This document shows positions 1 through 9,906 of a stretch of DNA of 64,000 bases, piece by piece. Position 1 is the first letter of the stretch; every line of letters begins with the position of its first letter. The DNA comes from Klebsiella terrigena (GTDB lineage: Bacteria; Pseudomonadota; Gammaproteobacteria; Enterobacterales; Enterobacteriaceae). The DNA lies in assembly GCF_006539725.1 (NCBI RefSeq), contig NZ_BJNO01000015.1:62001-126000 (forward strand), read 5' to 3'. Position numbers and translations under genes: made by a program. The notes under the pieces were generated by a model. It worked only from the letters and a program-made list of their open reading frames with translations. It did not search any database and was not told the DNA's origin.

Positions 1-15
1 CCGGTCTATCAGATT

Positions 16-945
16 ATGCAGTTACAAAAATTAGTCAATATGTTTGGTGGGGATCTTATGCGTCGCTATGGCGAAAAGGTTCATAAACTGACGCTGCATG
101 GTGGATTTAGCTGCCCGAATCGTGATGGCACCCTTGGCCGGGGCGGCTGCACGTTCTGCAACGTAGCCTCTTTTGCTGACGAAGAGCAGCAGCACCGCTC
201 GATTGCCGAGCAGCTGGCGCTTCAGGCGCAGCGGGTGAACCGTGCAAAACGCTATCTGGCCTATTTTCAGGCCTACACCAGCACCTTTGCTGAAGTGCAG
301 GTGCTGCGCGCGATGTACCAGCAGGCGGTGAGCCAGGCCAATATTGTCGGGCTCTGCGTCGGCACCCGACCGGACTGTGTCCCCGAAGCGGTGCTGGACC
401 TGCTAACGGAGTATCGGGAGCTGGGCTACGAAGTCTGGCTGGAGCTGGGGCTGCAAACGGCGCACGATAAAACGCTGCATCGCATTAACCGCGGCCATGA
501 CTTTGCCTGCTATCAGCGCACGACCCGGCTGGCGAGAGCGCGCGGGCTGAAGGTGTGCGCGCATTTGATTGTCGGGCTGCCGGGCGAAGGGCCGGGCCAC
601 TGCCTGCAAACGCTGGAGCAGGTCGTCGGGACCGGCGTGGATGGCATCAAGCTGCATCCGCTGCATATCGTCACCGGCAGCACGATGGCGAAAGCCTGGC
701 AGGCCGGGCGCCTTAACGGCATTGAGCTGGATGACTATACCGTCACCGCCGGAGAGATGATTCGACATACGCCGCCGGAGGTGATTTATCACCGAATCTC
801 GGCCAGCGCCCGCCGTCCCACCCTGCTGGCGCCGCTGTGGTGCGAAAATCGCTGGACCGGGATGGTTGAACTGGACCGCTATCTGAACCAGCACGGCGTG
901 CAGGGTTCGGCCCTGGGACGCGCGTGGAGCCCGACCGCCGCATAG
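16..945 (+). CDS. yhcC: YhcC family radical SAM protein
   Basis: Radical S-adenosylmethionine protein of 309 residues, the same length as E. coli YhcC and nearly identical in the stretches I can recall. The Fe-S cluster cysteines are C33, C45 and C48; the 11-residue spacing between the first two is the longer variant seen in the YhcC/Elp3-like group rather than the classic CxxxCxxC. A GxGxP-like segment (VGLPGEG, about residue 188) fits SAM binding. The catalysed reaction is not established; a role in tRNA or other RNA modification is only suggested by family resemblance. It lies upstream of arcB on the same strand, separated by about 150 bp, so it probably has its own transcript. The window starts just before the ATG, so its promoter is not visible. 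Confidence 0.93.
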   Translation: MQLQKLVNMFGGDLMRRYGEKVHKLTLHGGFSCPNRDGTLGRGGCTFCNVASFADEEQQHRSIAEQLALQAQRVNRAKRYLAYFQAYTSTFAEVQVLRAMYQQAVSQANIVGLCVGTRPDCVPEAVLDLLTEYRELGYEVWLELGLQTAHDKTLHRINRGHDFACYQRTTRLARARGLKVCAHLIVGLPGEGPGHCLQTLEQVVGTGVDGIKLHPLHIVTGSTMAKAWQAGRLNGIELDDYTVTAGEMIRHTPPEVIYHRISASARRPTLLAPLWCENRWTGMVELDRYLNQHGVQGSALGRAWSPTAA

Positions 946-1096
946 TCCGTGAATAACGCGGCGTTGCGGATAGTTCAGCAGCGGCCTGCGCTGCGGCGGT
1001 CTGAAGTATGAAGAGGATCGGCATTTTTCGCACAACTTACGGCGCCTCGCTCAGAATTGGGTATTATTGTGCACAGTTGTGGCGAAGGAATCCCTT

Positions 1097-3436
1097 ATGA
1101 AGCAAATCCGTATGCTGGCGCAGTACTATGTTGACCTGATGATGAAGCTGGGTCTGGTGCGTTTTTCAATGCTGTTAGCCCTGGCCCTGGTGGTGCTGGC
1201 GATTGTGGTGCAGATGGCCGTTACGATGGTGCTGCACGGCCAGGTCGAAAGCATCGATGTGATCCGCTCTATCTTCTTTGGCCTGCTGATTACCCCGTGG
1301 GCGGTCTACTTTCTGTCGGTGGTGGTTGAGCAGCTTGAGGAGTCGCGACAGCGCCTCTCGAGGCTGGTGGAGAAGCTGGAGGAGATGCGCGAGCGGGATC
1401 TGAAGCTCAACGTGCAGCTCAAAGACAACATCGCCCAGCTCAATCAGGAGATTGGCGAGCGCGAGAAGGCGGAAGCCGAACGCGAAACCACGCTGGAACA
1501 GCTGAAAATTGAGATGAAAGAGCGTGAAGAGGCGCAGATTCAGCTCGAACAGCAGTCCTCCTTCCTGCGTTCATTCCTCGACGCCTCGCCAGACCTTGTT
1601 TTCTATCGCAATGAAGATAAAGAGTTTTCCGGCTGCAACCGGGCGATGGAGCTGCTGACGGGTAAAAGCGAGAAGCAGCTTATCCACCTCAAGCCGCAGG
1701 ATGTCTATAACGAAGAAGCGGCGGAGAAGGTGCTGGAAACGGATGAGAAAGTCTTCCGGCATAACGTCTCTCTGACCTATGAACAGTGGCTGGATTACCC
1801 GGACGGGCGCAAAGCCTGCTTTGAAATCCGCAAGGTTCCTTACTACGATCGCGTCGGCAAACGCCGTGGCCTGATGGGCTTCGGCCGCGATATTACCGAA
1901 CGTAAGCGCTATCAGGACGCTCTGGAGCGCGCCAGCCGCGATAAGACGACCTTTATCTCAACTATCAGCCACGAGCTGCGTACGCCGCTTAACGGCATCG
2001 TGGGGCTCAGCCGCATCCTGCTGGATACCGAACTCACCGGCGAGCAGGAAAAATACCTGAAAACGATCCACGTATCGGCGGTGACGCTGGGCAATATCTT
2101 CAACGATATTATCGATATGGATAAGATGGAGCGGCGTAAGGTCCAGCTCGATAATCAGCCGGTGGACTTCACCAGCTTCCTTGCCGACCTCGAAAACCTC
2201 TCCGGCCTGCAGGCGCAGCAGAAAGGGCTGCGCTTCGTGATGGATCCGACGCTGCCGCTGCCGCATAAGGTCGTCACCGACGGTACGCGCCTGCGGCAGA
2301 TCCTGTGGAACCTCATTAGCAACGCGGTCAAATTTACCCCTCAGGGCGGCAACGTGACCGTCCGTATTCGCTACGATGAGGGCAATATTCTGCACTTTGA
2401 GGTCGAGGATTCCGGTATCGGTATTCCGCAGGCGGAGCAGGATAAAATCTTCGCCATGTACTATCAGGTTAAGGATAGCCACGGCGGGAAACCTGCCACC
2501 GGCACCGGAATTGGCCTGGCGGTATCGCGCCGGCTGGCACGCAATATGGGCGGCGATATCAACGTCGCCAGCCAGCCGGGCCAGGGCGCAACCTTTACCT
2601 TAACCGTGCATGCGCCGGCGGTAGCGGAGGAGGTTGAAGACACGCTGGCGGAAGATGAAATGCCGCTCCCGGCGCTGAACGTGCTGCTGGTAGAGGATAT
2701 TGAGCTTAACGTGATTGTCGCCCGCTCGGTGCTGGAAAAACTGGGCAATAGCGTTGACGTGGCGATGACCGGTAAAGCCGCGCTGGAGATGTTCGAACCC
2801 GGTGAATATGACCTGGTGCTGCTGGATATTCAGCTACCGGATATGACCGGTCTCGATATCTCACGCCACCTCAAGCAACGCTTTGCCGCCGACGAGCTGC
2901 CGCCGCTGGTGGCGCTCACGGCCAACGTTCTGAAAGACAAAAAAGAGTACCTGAATGCCGGTATGGATGATGTGCTGAGTAAGCCGCTGTCGGTCCCGGC
3001 GCTCACCGCCATTATTAAAAAGTTCTGGGATTCGCCGGAAGATGACCTGGACGAGGCGCCGGCCGTGGATGCGGCTAAATCGGCCTCGGTGCTGGATATT
3101 CCGATGCTGGAACAGTACATCGAGCTGGTGGGGCCGAAGCTCATCAGCGACGGTCTGGCGGTTTTCGAGAAGATGATGCCGGGCTATCTGGCGGTGCTGG
3201 AGTCCAACCTTACCGCTCGCGACCAGAAAGGGATTGTCGATGAAGGCCATAAGATTAAGGGCGCCGCGGGCTCTATCGGCCTGCGCCACATTCAGCAGCT
3301 TGGACAGCAGATTCAGACGCCGGACCTGCCCGCGTGGTCAGATAACGTTGGTGAATGGGTTGAAGAGATGAAATCGGAGTGGCAGAACGATGTGGCGGTA
3401 CTGAAGGCGTGGGTTGCGGCGGCACATAAAAAATGA
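1097..3436 (+). CDS. arcB: aerobic respiration control sensor histidine kinase ArcB
   Basis: Tripartite hybrid sensor kinase of the ArcAB system, which reads the quinone pool redox state and phosphorylates ArcA under low oxygen. Two membrane segments lie at about residues 23-45 and 58-76, followed by a coiled coil, a PAS domain (about 155-275), the kinase core with H292 in the ISHELRTP H-box, a receiver with D577, and a C-terminal HPt domain with H718; I placed these residues from the nucleotide positions. The protein is 779 residues, one more than E. coli because of an extra residue before the receiver. I chose the ATG at 1097, 7 bp after GAAGGA, over an upstream in-frame start at 1067 because the protein then begins MKQIRMLAQ as in E. 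coli. The quinone-sensing cysteines expected in the PAS linker were not individually checked. Confidence 0.97.
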   Translation: MKQIRMLAQYYVDLMMKLGLVRFSMLLALALVVLAIVVQMAVTMVLHGQVESIDVIRSIFFGLLITPWAVYFLSVVVEQLEESRQRLSRLVEKLEEMRERDLKLNVQLKDNIAQLNQEIGEREKAEAERETTLEQLKIEMKEREEAQIQLEQQSSFLRSFLDASPDLVFYRNEDKEFSGCNRAMELLTGKSEKQLIHLKPQDVYNEEAAEKVLETDEKVFRHNVSLTYEQWLDYPDGRKACFEIRKVPYYDRVGKRRGLMGFGRDITERKRYQDALERASRDKTTFISTISHELRTPLNGIVGLSRILLDTELTGEQEKYLKTIHVSAVTLGNIFNDIIDMDKMERRKVQLDNQPVDFTSFLADLENLSGLQAQQKGLRFVMDPTLPLPHKVVTDGTRLRQILWNLISNAVKFTPQGGNVTVRIRYDEGNILHFEVEDSGIGIPQAEQDKIFAMYYQVKDSHGGKPATGTGIGLAVSRRLARNMGGDINVASQPGQGATFTLTVHAPAVAEEVEDTLAEDEMPLPALNVLLVEDIELNVIVARSVLEKLGNSVDVAMTGKAALEMFEPGEYDLVLLDIQLPDMTGLDISRHLKQRFAADELPPLVALTANVLKDKKEYLNAGMDDVLSKPLSVPALTAIIKKFWDSPEDDLDEAPAVDAAKSASVLDIPMLEQYIELVGPKLISDGLAVFEKMMPGYLAVLESNLTARDQKGIVDEGHKIKGAAGSIGLRHIQQLGQQIQTPDLPAWSDNVGEWVEEMKSEWQNDVAVLKAWVAAAHKK

Positions 3437-3454
3437 CCCCGGATAAACCGGGGT
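3436..3454 (+). terminator. GC-rich hairpin after arcB
   Basis: A 7-bp perfect stem (ACCCCGG / CCGGGGT) with a 5-nt loop begins inside the arcB stop codon. No U-tract follows, so it is either a weak or Rho-assisted terminator or a 3'-end-stabilising hairpin. The 220 bp between it and elbB is AT-rich and probably holds the elbB-mtgA promoter; I could not pick one convincing -35/-10 pair. Confidence 0.5.
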
Positions 3455-3670
3455 GCGCGAACACTGCGCCAACACCAGGGAACTGGTCGTTGCGCCACAA
3501 TTTTTAGAGATATTTTTTACACGGCGCAACCTGAGGATTTGGTTTGCTCGCTGATTAAGATAGCAAACCTTAAATTATTTGTTACATGAATCAGTCAAAT
3601 ATGTGAAGCAATGCGGGTAAATCAAAATTTTTGACTGGTTTCAGCAAGTTTGCACTAAGGAGCTGGGGTG

Positions 3671-4324
3671 ATGAAAAAGATTGGTGTCGTATTAAGCGGC
3701 TGCGGTGTCTATGACGGCACTGAGATTCATGAGGCGGTTATTACCCTGCTGGCGATTGCTCGCGGCGGTGCCCAGGCGGTGTGCTTTGCCCCTGATAAGG
3801 CGCAAACGGACGTCATCAACCATCTGACCGGCGAGCTTCTGCCGGAAAGCCGCAACGTGCTGATTGAAGCCGCGCGCATCGCCCGCGGTGAGATCCAGCC
3901 GCTGTCCGACGCCCGGGCCGATGATCTCGATGCGCTGATTGTCCCCGGTGGATTTGGCGCCGCGAAAAACCTCAGCAGCTTCGCCTCCCGGGGCAGCGAA
4001 TGTACCGTCGACGACGAGCTGAAGGCGCTGACGCAGGCCATGCATCAGGCCGGTAAGCCGCTGGGCTTTATCTGTATCGCGCCGGCGCTGCTGCCAAAAA
4101 TCTTACCCGCCCCGCTGCGGGTCACCATTGGCACCGATCTGGACACCGCCGAAGCGCTGGAGGATATGGGGGCCGAGCATGTGCCCTGTCCGGTGGATGA
4201 CATTGTGGTGGATGAAGAGAATAAAGTCGTGACCACCCCGGCCTATATGCTGGCGCAGAATATCGCCGAAGCGGCGAGCGGGATTGAGAAGCTGGTGGCG
4301 CGCGTGCTGGTTCTCACGGCATGA
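3671..4324 (+). CDS. elbB: isoprenoid biosynthesis glyoxalase ElbB
   Basis: DJ-1/PfpI superfamily protein of 217 residues, matching E. coli ElbB throughout (opening [16 protein letters not shown]). E. coli ElbB (SCRP-27A) has been described as a glyoxalase and linked genetically to early isoprenoid synthesis; its physiological role remains loosely defined. The nucleophile-elbow cysteine expected in the family is in the segment around FICIAPALL (about residue 135). A GTG lies one codon upstream (3668), but the ATG at 3671 is 8 bp from AGGAG and gives the E. coli N terminus. The stop overlaps the mtgA start in an ATGA arrangement, so the two genes are translationally coupled. Confidence 0.94.
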   Translation: MKKIGVVLSGCGVYDGTEIHEAVITLLAIARGGAQAVCFAPDKAQTDVINHLTGELLPESRNVLIEAARIARGEIQPLSDARADDLDALIVPGGFGAAKNLSSFASRGSECTVDDELKALTQAMHQAGKPLGFICIAPALLPKILPAPLRVTIGTDLDTAEALEDMGAEHVPCPVDDIVVDEENKVVTTPAYMLAQNIAEAASGIEKLVARVLVLTA

Positions 4325-5046
4325 AGGCCCGCTTTTCGCCGCTGCGGATGGTAAAGCGTGGGCTGCTGCGCGTGCTGCTGGTGGCCGCCGCCTTCTGGGG
4401 CGGCGGCATTGCGCTGTTTAGCGTGCTGCCGGTGCCTTTCTCGGCGGTGATGCTTGAGCGGCAGGTCGGCGCCTGGCTGAGCGGCAATTTTCATTATGTC
4501 GCCCACTCTGATTGGGTGGGGATGGATGAGATATCGCCGTGGATGGGGCTGGCGGTGATGGCGGCTGAGGACCAAAAGTTCCCCGACCATTGGGGCTTTG
4601 ACGTTCCGGCGATAGAAAAAGCGCTGGCGCACAATGAGCGTAACGAAAACCGCGTTCGCGGGGCCTCGACCCTGTCGCAGCAGACGGCCAAAAACCTGTT
4701 TTTATGGGATGGCCGTAGCTGGCTGCGTAAGGGGCTGGAGGCCGGTCTGACCGTAGGAATCGAGACGGTATGGAGTAAAAAACGCATCCTCACCGTTTAT
4801 CTGAATATCGCCGAGTTTGGTGAAGGGACGTTTGGCGTTGAAGCCGCGTCGCAGCGCTACTTCCACAAGCCGGCGAGCAGGTTAACGCCTGCGGAAGCGG
4901 CCCTGCTGGCCGCCGTATTGCCTAATCCGATCCGCTTTCGCGCGGACGCGCCGTCGGGCTATGTCCGCAGTCGACAGGCGTGGATTTTACGTCAGATGCG
5001 TCAGCTTGGCGGGGAAGGGTTTATGCGGGAGAACAGGCTGTATTAA
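4321..5046 (+). CDS. mtgA: monofunctional biosynthetic peptidoglycan transglycosylase
   Basis: Family GT51 glycosyltransferase that polymerises lipid II into glycan strands at the inner membrane and periplasm. One N-terminal membrane anchor is visible at about residues 17-37. The GT51 motifs are present in order: EDQKFPDH with catalytic E83, GASTLSQQ (about 118-125), RKGLEAGL (about 138-146) and the [10 protein letters not shown] / GVEAA segments. There is no transpeptidase domain, as expected of MtgA; 241 residues is the family length. It overlaps the end of elbB by 4 bp. The next genes run on the opposite strand and end about 60 bp away, so this is the end of its transcription unit. Confidence 0.96.
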   Translation: MKARFSPLRMVKRGLLRVLLVAAAFWGGGIALFSVLPVPFSAVMLERQVGAWLSGNFHYVAHSDWVGMDEISPWMGLAVMAAEDQKFPDHWGFDVPAIEKALAHNERNENRVRGASTLSQQTAKNLFLWDGRSWLRKGLEAGLTVGIETVWSKKRILTVYLNIAEFGEGTFGVEAASQRYFHKPASRLTPAEAALLAAVLPNPIRFRADAPSGYVRSRQAWILRQMRQLGGEGFMRENRLY

Positions 5047-5106
5047 TACGGTTGGCGGGTGTGTTACCCCGGTAAGCATCGCGCGACCGGGGGAATGACG
5101 CCGGCG

Positions 5107-5379
5107 TTAGTCTTCGTCAAAACCGGCGTTAAACAGCGCAATAACCGCGGCCAGCGCTTCGACTTCCTGCGGACCGCTGGCCTCAATCTCAATTTGCCGA
5201 CCCTTTGCGGAGTCGAGCATCAGCAGAGCAATCACGCTATTGGCTTCCGCCTCCGTGCCCTCATCGTTGCGCAGCAGCACTTCGGCATCGAAATTTTGCA
5301 TCAGCTCGAACAGCTTCATCGCCGGGCGCGCGTGCATGCCCAGCTTGTTAGTGATCTCAACGCTCTGCTTTACGGTCAT
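5107..5379 (-). CDS. npr: phosphocarrier protein NPr
   Basis: HPr-like phosphocarrier of the nitrogen PTS (PtsP to NPr to PtsN), also known as ptsO. It has 90 residues with the phosphoacceptor H16 in the motif LGMHARPA. NPr and unphosphorylated PtsN link nitrogen and carbon status to potassium uptake, sigma-54 functions and, through RapZ, amino-sugar regulation; these roles are from E. coli. The start overlaps the rapZ stop by 4 bp (ATGA), so it is the last gene of the rpoN-hpf-ptsN-rapZ-npr transcription unit. Confidence 0.96.
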   Translation of the reverse strand: MTVKQSVEITNKLGMHARPAMKLFELMQNFDAEVLLRNDEGTEAEANSVIALLMLDSAKGRQIEIEASGPQEVEALAAVIALFNAGFDED

Positions 5380-6230
5380 GATTTGCGTTTTTCCAGCGTC
5401 CGGTGACGCGACTGCACGTTCTTACCGCGCGAGCGGAAGTAGTCAGCCAGTTGTTCGGCAATATAGACCGAACGATGTTTACCGCCGGTACAACCGATAG
5501 CGACCGTCAGATAGCTGCGGTTATTGGTCTCCAGCATGGGTAACCATAGCTCAAGATAGCTGCGGGTCTGATAAATAAAGTTGTGAACCTCGGTGTGGCG
5601 ATCGAGGAAGGCGGCAACGGGTTTATCGAGGCCGGTCATCGGGCGCAGCTTGGGATCCCAGTGCGGGTTAGGCAGGAAGCGCACGTCGAAGACGTAATCG
5701 GCATCAATCGGAATACCGTGCTTAAAGCCAAAGGATTCAAAGACCATGGTGAGCTCACGCTCGCGTTTGCCCAACAGGCGCGTACGCAGCATTTCTGCCA
5801 GCTCGTGTACCGACATTTCGGAGGTGTCGACGATCAGGTCGGCGCGGGAGCGCAGCGGCTCCAGCAGCGCGCTCTCTTCGTCGATGGCGCTCTCAAGCGA
5901 CAGGTTTTTGCTTGAAAGCGGATGCAGGCGACGCGTGTCGCTGTAGCGACGAATCAGCGTATTGCGATCGGCATCAAGGAACAGCAGCTGAGGAGAAAAC
6001 GCCTCAGGCAGGCTCTTCATCGCCTGTTCAAAGATTTCTGGCGACTCCGGCATGTTGCGCACGTCAATGCTGACGGCGGCGGAAATGTTTCTGTCGGCCA
6101 GCGATCTCGCCAGCTCGGGCAGCAGCACTACCGGCAGGTTATCTACGCAGTAGAAGCCCATATCTTCCAGCGCCCGCAGGGCGACGGATTTCCCCGATCC
6201 TGAGCGGCCGCTGACGATCATCAGTACCAT
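5376..6230 (-). CDS. rapZ: RNase adapter protein RapZ
   Basis: RNA-binding adapter that presents the sRNA GlmZ to RNase E and so tunes glmS and glucosamine-6-phosphate supply. At 284 residues it matches E. coli RapZ. A P-loop (GRSGSGKS, about residues 8-15) and a DVR segment form the N-terminal nucleotide-binding half; the C-terminal half ends with a lysine/arginine-rich tail that in E. coli binds RNA. The middle position in the ptsN-rapZ-npr cluster, with overlaps or short gaps, fits its control by the nitrogen PTS. Notably glmM, the next enzyme of the same pathway, is 23 kb away in this window. Confidence 0.96.
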   Translation of the reverse strand: MVLMIVSGRSGSGKSVALRALEDMGFYCVDNLPVVLLPELARSLADRNISAAVSIDVRNMPESPEIFEQAMKSLPEAFSPQLLFLDADRNTLIRRYSDTRRLHPLSSKNLSLESAIDEESALLEPLRSRADLIVDTSEMSVHELAEMLRTRLLGKRERELTMVFESFGFKHGIPIDADYVFDVRFLPNPHWDPKLRPMTGLDKPVAAFLDRHTEVHNFIYQTRSYLELWLPMLETNNRSYLTVAIGCTGGKHRSVYIAEQLADYFRSRGKNVQSRHRTLEKRKS

Positions 6231-6275
6231 GTACCGTTTCTCCTCAGTACGATAAAGGGGAGGCTATCGCTCCCG

Positions 6276-6764
6276 TTATGCGTCATCGCTGCTTCCTGCC
6301 TCGGTGATAATCTCATACAGCTCTTCGTCGCTTTGCGCGGCGCGCAGGCGACGGCAAATCGTTTTATCCGCTAGCCGTTTTGCCACCAGCGACAGCGTAT
6401 GCAGATGGGTTTTTGTCTGATCGGCCGGCACTAAAAGCGCAAACAGCAGATCGACGGGCTGATTGTCGATCGCATCAAAGGCGATCGGCGTTTCCAGCTG
6501 CACAAAAACGCCAACGGCGCGCAGCGTATCCTCTTCAAGCTTACCGTGCGGAATGGCGATGCCGTTGCCAATTCCGGTACTGCCCATTTTCTCACGGGTG
6601 AGGATCGCTTCGAATACCACCTGGGACGGCAGACCTAGCTGCTTTGCTGCCAGCTCGCTGATGATCTCCAGCGCGCGCTTTTTGCTCTGGCAGTGAACCT
6701 GGCTACGGGTACATTCCTGATTAAGGACATTGCTCAGTTGTAGAGCTGAATCGTTGTTCATCAT
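6276..6764 (-). CDS. ptsN: nitrogen-regulatory PTS protein EIIA(Ntr)
   Basis: EIIA domain protein of 162 residues that receives phosphate from NPr on H73 (in the segment AIPHGKL) but has no known transport partner. In E. coli the unphosphorylated form regulates TrkA, KdpD and other targets. The sequence follows E. coli PtsN over the whole length and differs mainly in the last ten residues. It lies 73 bp downstream of hpf and 45 bp upstream of rapZ on the minus strand, so it is part of the rpoN operon. Confidence 0.96.
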   Translation of the reverse strand: MMNNDSALQLSNVLNQECTRSQVHCQSKKRALEIISELAAKQLGLPSQVVFEAILTREKMGSTGIGNGIAIPHGKLEEDTLRAVGVFVQLETPIAFDAIDNQPVDLLFALLVPADQTKTHLHTLSLVAKRLADKTICRRLRAAQSDEELYEIITEAGSSDDA

Positions 6765-6837
6765 AATTTCACCTGAGCTCGCTCTCTGCCAGCTGCCGAC
6801 AATAGCCGACGGCTGGCAGGGACGATCGCCCGGACAA

Positions 6838-7125
6838 TTAGTGTTGTTTTAGTTTATCTTTATGTTTTGTTAACTGTCGTGCCAGCTTATCGATGAGACC
6901 ATCGATAGCGGCATACATATCCTGCCCTTCCGCACTGGCATGGATTTCGCCACCGTTGACATGCAGATTGGCGTCCGCAATTTGCGTCACCTTCTCTACT
7001 TTTAACACAATGTAGACCTGATTGATCCTGTCGAAAAACTGCTCCAGTTTGCTGAACTTCGCGTTGACGAACTCGCGCAGGGCCGGGGTGATTTCGACGT
7101 TGTGTCCTGTAATGTTGAGCTGCAT
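6838..7125 (-). CDS. hpf: ribosome hibernation promoting factor HPF
   Basis: Short-form hibernation factor (95 residues) that binds the 30S decoding region and helps form 100S dimers in stationary phase. The sequence (MQLNITGHNVEIT through TKHKDKLKQH) is close to E. coli HPF. An open frame extends upstream to 7269 inside rpoN, but I chose the ATG at 7125 because it follows AAGGAAG at good spacing and restores the family length. It starts 22 bp downstream of the rpoN stop, so it is co-transcribed with the sigma factor. Confidence 0.96.
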   Translation of the reverse strand: MQLNITGHNVEITPALREFVNAKFSKLEQFFDRINQVYIVLKVEKVTQIADANLHVNGGEIHASAEGQDMYAAIDGLIDKLARQLTKHKDKLKQH

Positions 7126-7147
7126 AGTGTCTTCCTTATCGGTTGGG

Positions 7148-8581
7148 TCACACCAGCTGTTTACGCTGGTTAGACGGCGGAATGGATAAAGACTCTCGGT
7201 ACTTAGCGACGGTGCGGCGCGCCACCATGATACCCTGTTCAGACAGGATGGTGGTGAGCTTACTGTCACTCAACGGCTTCGCGGGGTTCTCCGCGGCGAT
7301 TAACTTCTTCACCAGCGCGCGAATGGCGGTCGACGATGCCTCGCCTCCGCCTTCGGTATTCACGTGGCTGGAGAAGAAATACTTCAGTTCAAAAATACCG
7401 CGCGGGCTGTGCAGGTACTTTTGCGTGGTCACGCGTGAAATCGTCGATTCATGCATTTCGACGGCCTGAGCGATATCCGCCAGCACCATCGGTTTCATAA
7501 ACTCTTCGCCCTGTTCAAAGAAGGCCTGCTGCTGTTCGACGATGCAGCGGCTGACGCGCAGCAGCGTATCGTTGCGGCTTTCCAGGCTTTTGATCAGCCA
7601 GCGGGCTTCCTGCAGGTTGCTGCGGATAAACTGGCTATCGGCGTCGTTACGCGTGCTGTTGCCCATTGCGGCGTAGTGCTGGTTGATCTTCAGGCGCGGG
7701 ATGCTGTCGGAATTCAGCTCTACGACCCAGCGTTCGCTCACCTTACGCACCAGCACATCCGGGATCACGTATTCTGGTTCGCTGGTTTGGATCGACTGAC
7801 CCGGGCGCGGATCTAACGACTGGATCAGATTAACCGCTTCTTTCAGAACATCCTCTTTCAGCCGCGTAACGCGCATCAGGGAGCGAAAGTCGTGGTTGGC
7901 GAGCAGATCGAGATGATCGCTGATGATAAGCCGGGCCTCTTCCAGCCACGGCGTCTCTTTGGCAAACTGCGAGAGCTGAACCAGCAGGCAGTCGCGCAGA
8001 TCTTTTGCCGCGACGCCAACCGGGTCAAAACGCTGGATGCGCTTCAGTACCGCTTCAACTTCTTCGAGGCCGATTTCGTCATCGTCAATGCTCTCAACGA
8101 TATCCTCCACCCGCAGGGTGAGGTAGCCGGTATCATCAACGGCATCGACGATAGAGGTGGCGATAGCGCGGTCGGTATCGGTGAACGGCGTCAGCTGGAC
8201 CTGCCACATCAGGTAATCCTGCAGGCTCTGAGTCGTTTCACCTTGATAGATAGGCAGCTCGTCATCCTGGTAATCGACGCCGTTGCCAGAAGGCGTGCCG
8301 GCGGTGTAGATCTCATCCCAGCTGGCGTCGAGCGGCAGCTCCTCGGGCATATCTTTTTGCTCAAGGGCGTCCACGGTATCCAGAGACTCGCGGTCCTCAA
8401 CTTCTTTCGTTTCTACCTCTTCATGAAGATCGGTTTGCTCAAGCAACGGATTACTCTCCAGCGCCTGCTGGAGTTCCTGCTGGAGTTCTAACGTGGACAG
8501 CTGCAGCAAACGAATGGCCTGCTGCAGTTGTGGCGTCATGGCAAGCTGTTGGCTTAGCCTTAATTGCAAACCTTGCTTCAT
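7148..8581 (-). CDS. rpoN: RNA polymerase sigma-54 factor RpoN
   Basis: Sigma-54, which directs RNA polymerase to -24/-12 promoters used for nitrogen assimilation and stress functions. It has 477 residues, as in E. coli. Region I is glutamine- and leucine-rich (opening [21 protein letters not shown]), an acidic region II follows (about 55-105), then the core-binding domain, and the C terminus carries the RpoN box [10 protein letters not shown]. It lies 47 bp downstream of lptB on the same strand and heads the hpf-ptsN-rapZ-npr series. Confidence 0.97.
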   Translation of the reverse strand: MKQGLQLRLSQQLAMTPQLQQAIRLLQLSTLELQQELQQALESNPLLEQTDLHEEVETKEVEDRESLDTVDALEQKDMPEELPLDASWDEIYTAGTPSGNGVDYQDDELPIYQGETTQSLQDYLMWQVQLTPFTDTDRAIATSIVDAVDDTGYLTLRVEDIVESIDDDEIGLEEVEAVLKRIQRFDPVGVAAKDLRDCLLVQLSQFAKETPWLEEARLIISDHLDLLANHDFRSLMRVTRLKEDVLKEAVNLIQSLDPRPGQSIQTSEPEYVIPDVLVRKVSERWVVELNSDSIPRLKINQHYAAMGNSTRNDADSQFIRSNLQEARWLIKSLESRNDTLLRVSRCIVEQQQAFFEQGEEFMKPMVLADIAQAVEMHESTISRVTTQKYLHSPRGIFELKYFFSSHVNTEGGGEASSTAIRALVKKLIAAENPAKPLSDSKLTTILSEQGIMVARRTVAKYRESLSIPPSNQRKQLV

Positions 8582-8628
8582 ATTCAGGGCTAATATCTCC
8601 GGCTAAAACGTCTGTAACCTCTACCCTA

Positions 8629-9354
8629 TCAGAGTCTGAAGTCTTCCCCAAGATACACGCGCTTAACCTGCTCGTCTTCCAGGATTTGCTGTGGGGTGCC
8701 GTGAGCAATCAGATGCCCCTGGCTGACGATATAAGCACGCTCGCAGACCGCCAGAGTTTCCCTGACGTTATGGTCGGTGATTAGGACGCCAAGGCCGCTG
8801 TCGCGCAGGTGCTCGATGATGCGTTTGATATCGATAACGGAGATGGGGTCAACGCCAGCAAACGGTTCATCCAGAAGGATAAATTTAGGGTTGGCGGCCA
8901 GCGCGCGGGCAATTTCAACGCGGCGACGTTCGCCGCCGGAAAGCGCCTGACCGAGGCTATCGCGTAGATGCTCGATATGAAACTCTTCCATCAACTCTTT
9001 CGCGCGATCTTCACGCTGTTCGCTGCTCAGATCGTCACGAATCTGCAGTACCGCCATCAGGTTATCGTAGACGCTCAGGCGACGGAAAATCGAGGCCTCC
9101 TGCGGCAGATAGCCAATGCCGCGGCGCGCGCGCGCGTGAAGCGGCAGCAGGCTGATATCTTCATCGTCGATGATAATATTGCCGGCGTCGCGCGGCACGA
9201 TCCCGACCACCATGTAGAAGGTGGTGGTTTTGCCGGCGCCGTTCGGGCCGAGCAGGCCGACAATCTCACCGGAGTTGACGGTCAGACTGACATCTTCCAC
9301 CACGCGGCGGCCTTTATAAGCTTTGGCGAGATTCTTTGCAGTTAATGTTGCCAT
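8629..9354 (-). CDS. lptB: LPS export ABC transporter ATPase LptB
   Basis: Cytoplasmic ATPase that drives LptFG to extract LPS from the inner membrane. The protein is 241 residues. The Walker A motif GPNGAGKTT begins at about residue 36, the signature is LSGGERRR, and Walker B is ILLDEP. It starts 6 bp after the lptA stop, and the tight run kdsC-lptC-lptA-lptB forms one LPS-biogenesis unit. LptF and LptG are not in the window, as in E. coli where they map elsewhere. Confidence 0.97.
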   Translation of the reverse strand: MATLTAKNLAKAYKGRRVVEDVSLTVNSGEIVGLLGPNGAGKTTTFYMVVGIVPRDAGNIIIDDEDISLLPLHARARRGIGYLPQEASIFRRLSVYDNLMAVLQIRDDLSSEQREDRAKELMEEFHIEHLRDSLGQALSGGERRRVEIARALAANPKFILLDEPFAGVDPISVIDIKRIIEHLRDSGLGVLITDHNVRETLAVCERAYIVSQGHLIAHGTPQQILEDEQVKRVYLGEDFRL

Positions 9355-9360
9355 AACGAA

Positions 9361-9906
9361 TTACTTACCTTTCTTTGGCTGATCGGTGCCTTTGTCCTGC
9401 AGCTGCGAAGGAACCAGAACCGTAGTCACGCGCCCGCCTTTGTTGCTGAACGCCTGCATTTTCTGCTCTTTCACCAGATAGGTGATCTTGTCACCCTGGA
9501 TATTGCTATCGATCTGTTCCAGATGCGCATTGCCGGTCAGTACGACGAAATCATTTTGCAGCTCATAGCGCATTTTTGACGCGCGGCCTTTCACCGGCTT
9601 GCCGTTATCCTGCATCTGGAAGAAGGTTGCCGGATTGCCGTATCCGTCGATCACCTCTTTGCCCCTCTCGCCGCCTGGACGAGTGACCACGACCTTATCG
9701 GCATTGATCTTGATGGTGCCCTGGGTCACGACGACATTACCGGTAAAGGTGACAACATTGCCCTGCATATCCAGCGACTGCTGATCGGATTCGATATGAA
9801 TCGGCTGATCGGTGTCGCCAGTCTTTGCCAGTGCCGGCAGGCTGACGGCCAGTATGGCGCTGGCGAGCGCAATCTTAAGGCTGAGTTTGTTTGTTCTGAA
9901 TTTCAT
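9361..9906 (-). CDS. lptA: periplasmic LPS bridge protein LptA
   Basis: OstA-fold protein that forms the periplasmic bridge carrying LPS from LptC to LptD. From the ATG at 9906 it has 181 residues with a signal peptide ending in LPALA at about residue 27, then the conserved IHIESDQQSLD start of the mature protein. An in-frame start at 9927 would add seven residues; 9906 gives the E. coli N terminus (MKFRTNKLSL). The gene begins inside the end of lptC (32-bp overlap), suggesting coupled translation. The C terminus is lysine-rich and shorter than in E. coli (185 residues). Confidence 0.95.
   Translation of the reverse strand: MKFRTNKLSLKIALASAILAVSLPALAKTGDTDQPIHIESDQQSLDMQGNVVTFTGNVVVTQGTIKINADKVVVTRPGGERGKEVIDGYGNPATFFQMQDNGKPVKGRASKMRYELQNDFVVLTGNAHLEQIDSNIQGDKITYLVKEQKMQAFSNKGGRVTTVLVPSQLQDKGTDQPKKGK

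Noticed and set aside
1062-1067. TATTAT as the arcB -10 element
   Set aside because: No acceptable -35 lies 16-18 bp upstream; the best candidate needs a 19-bp spacer.
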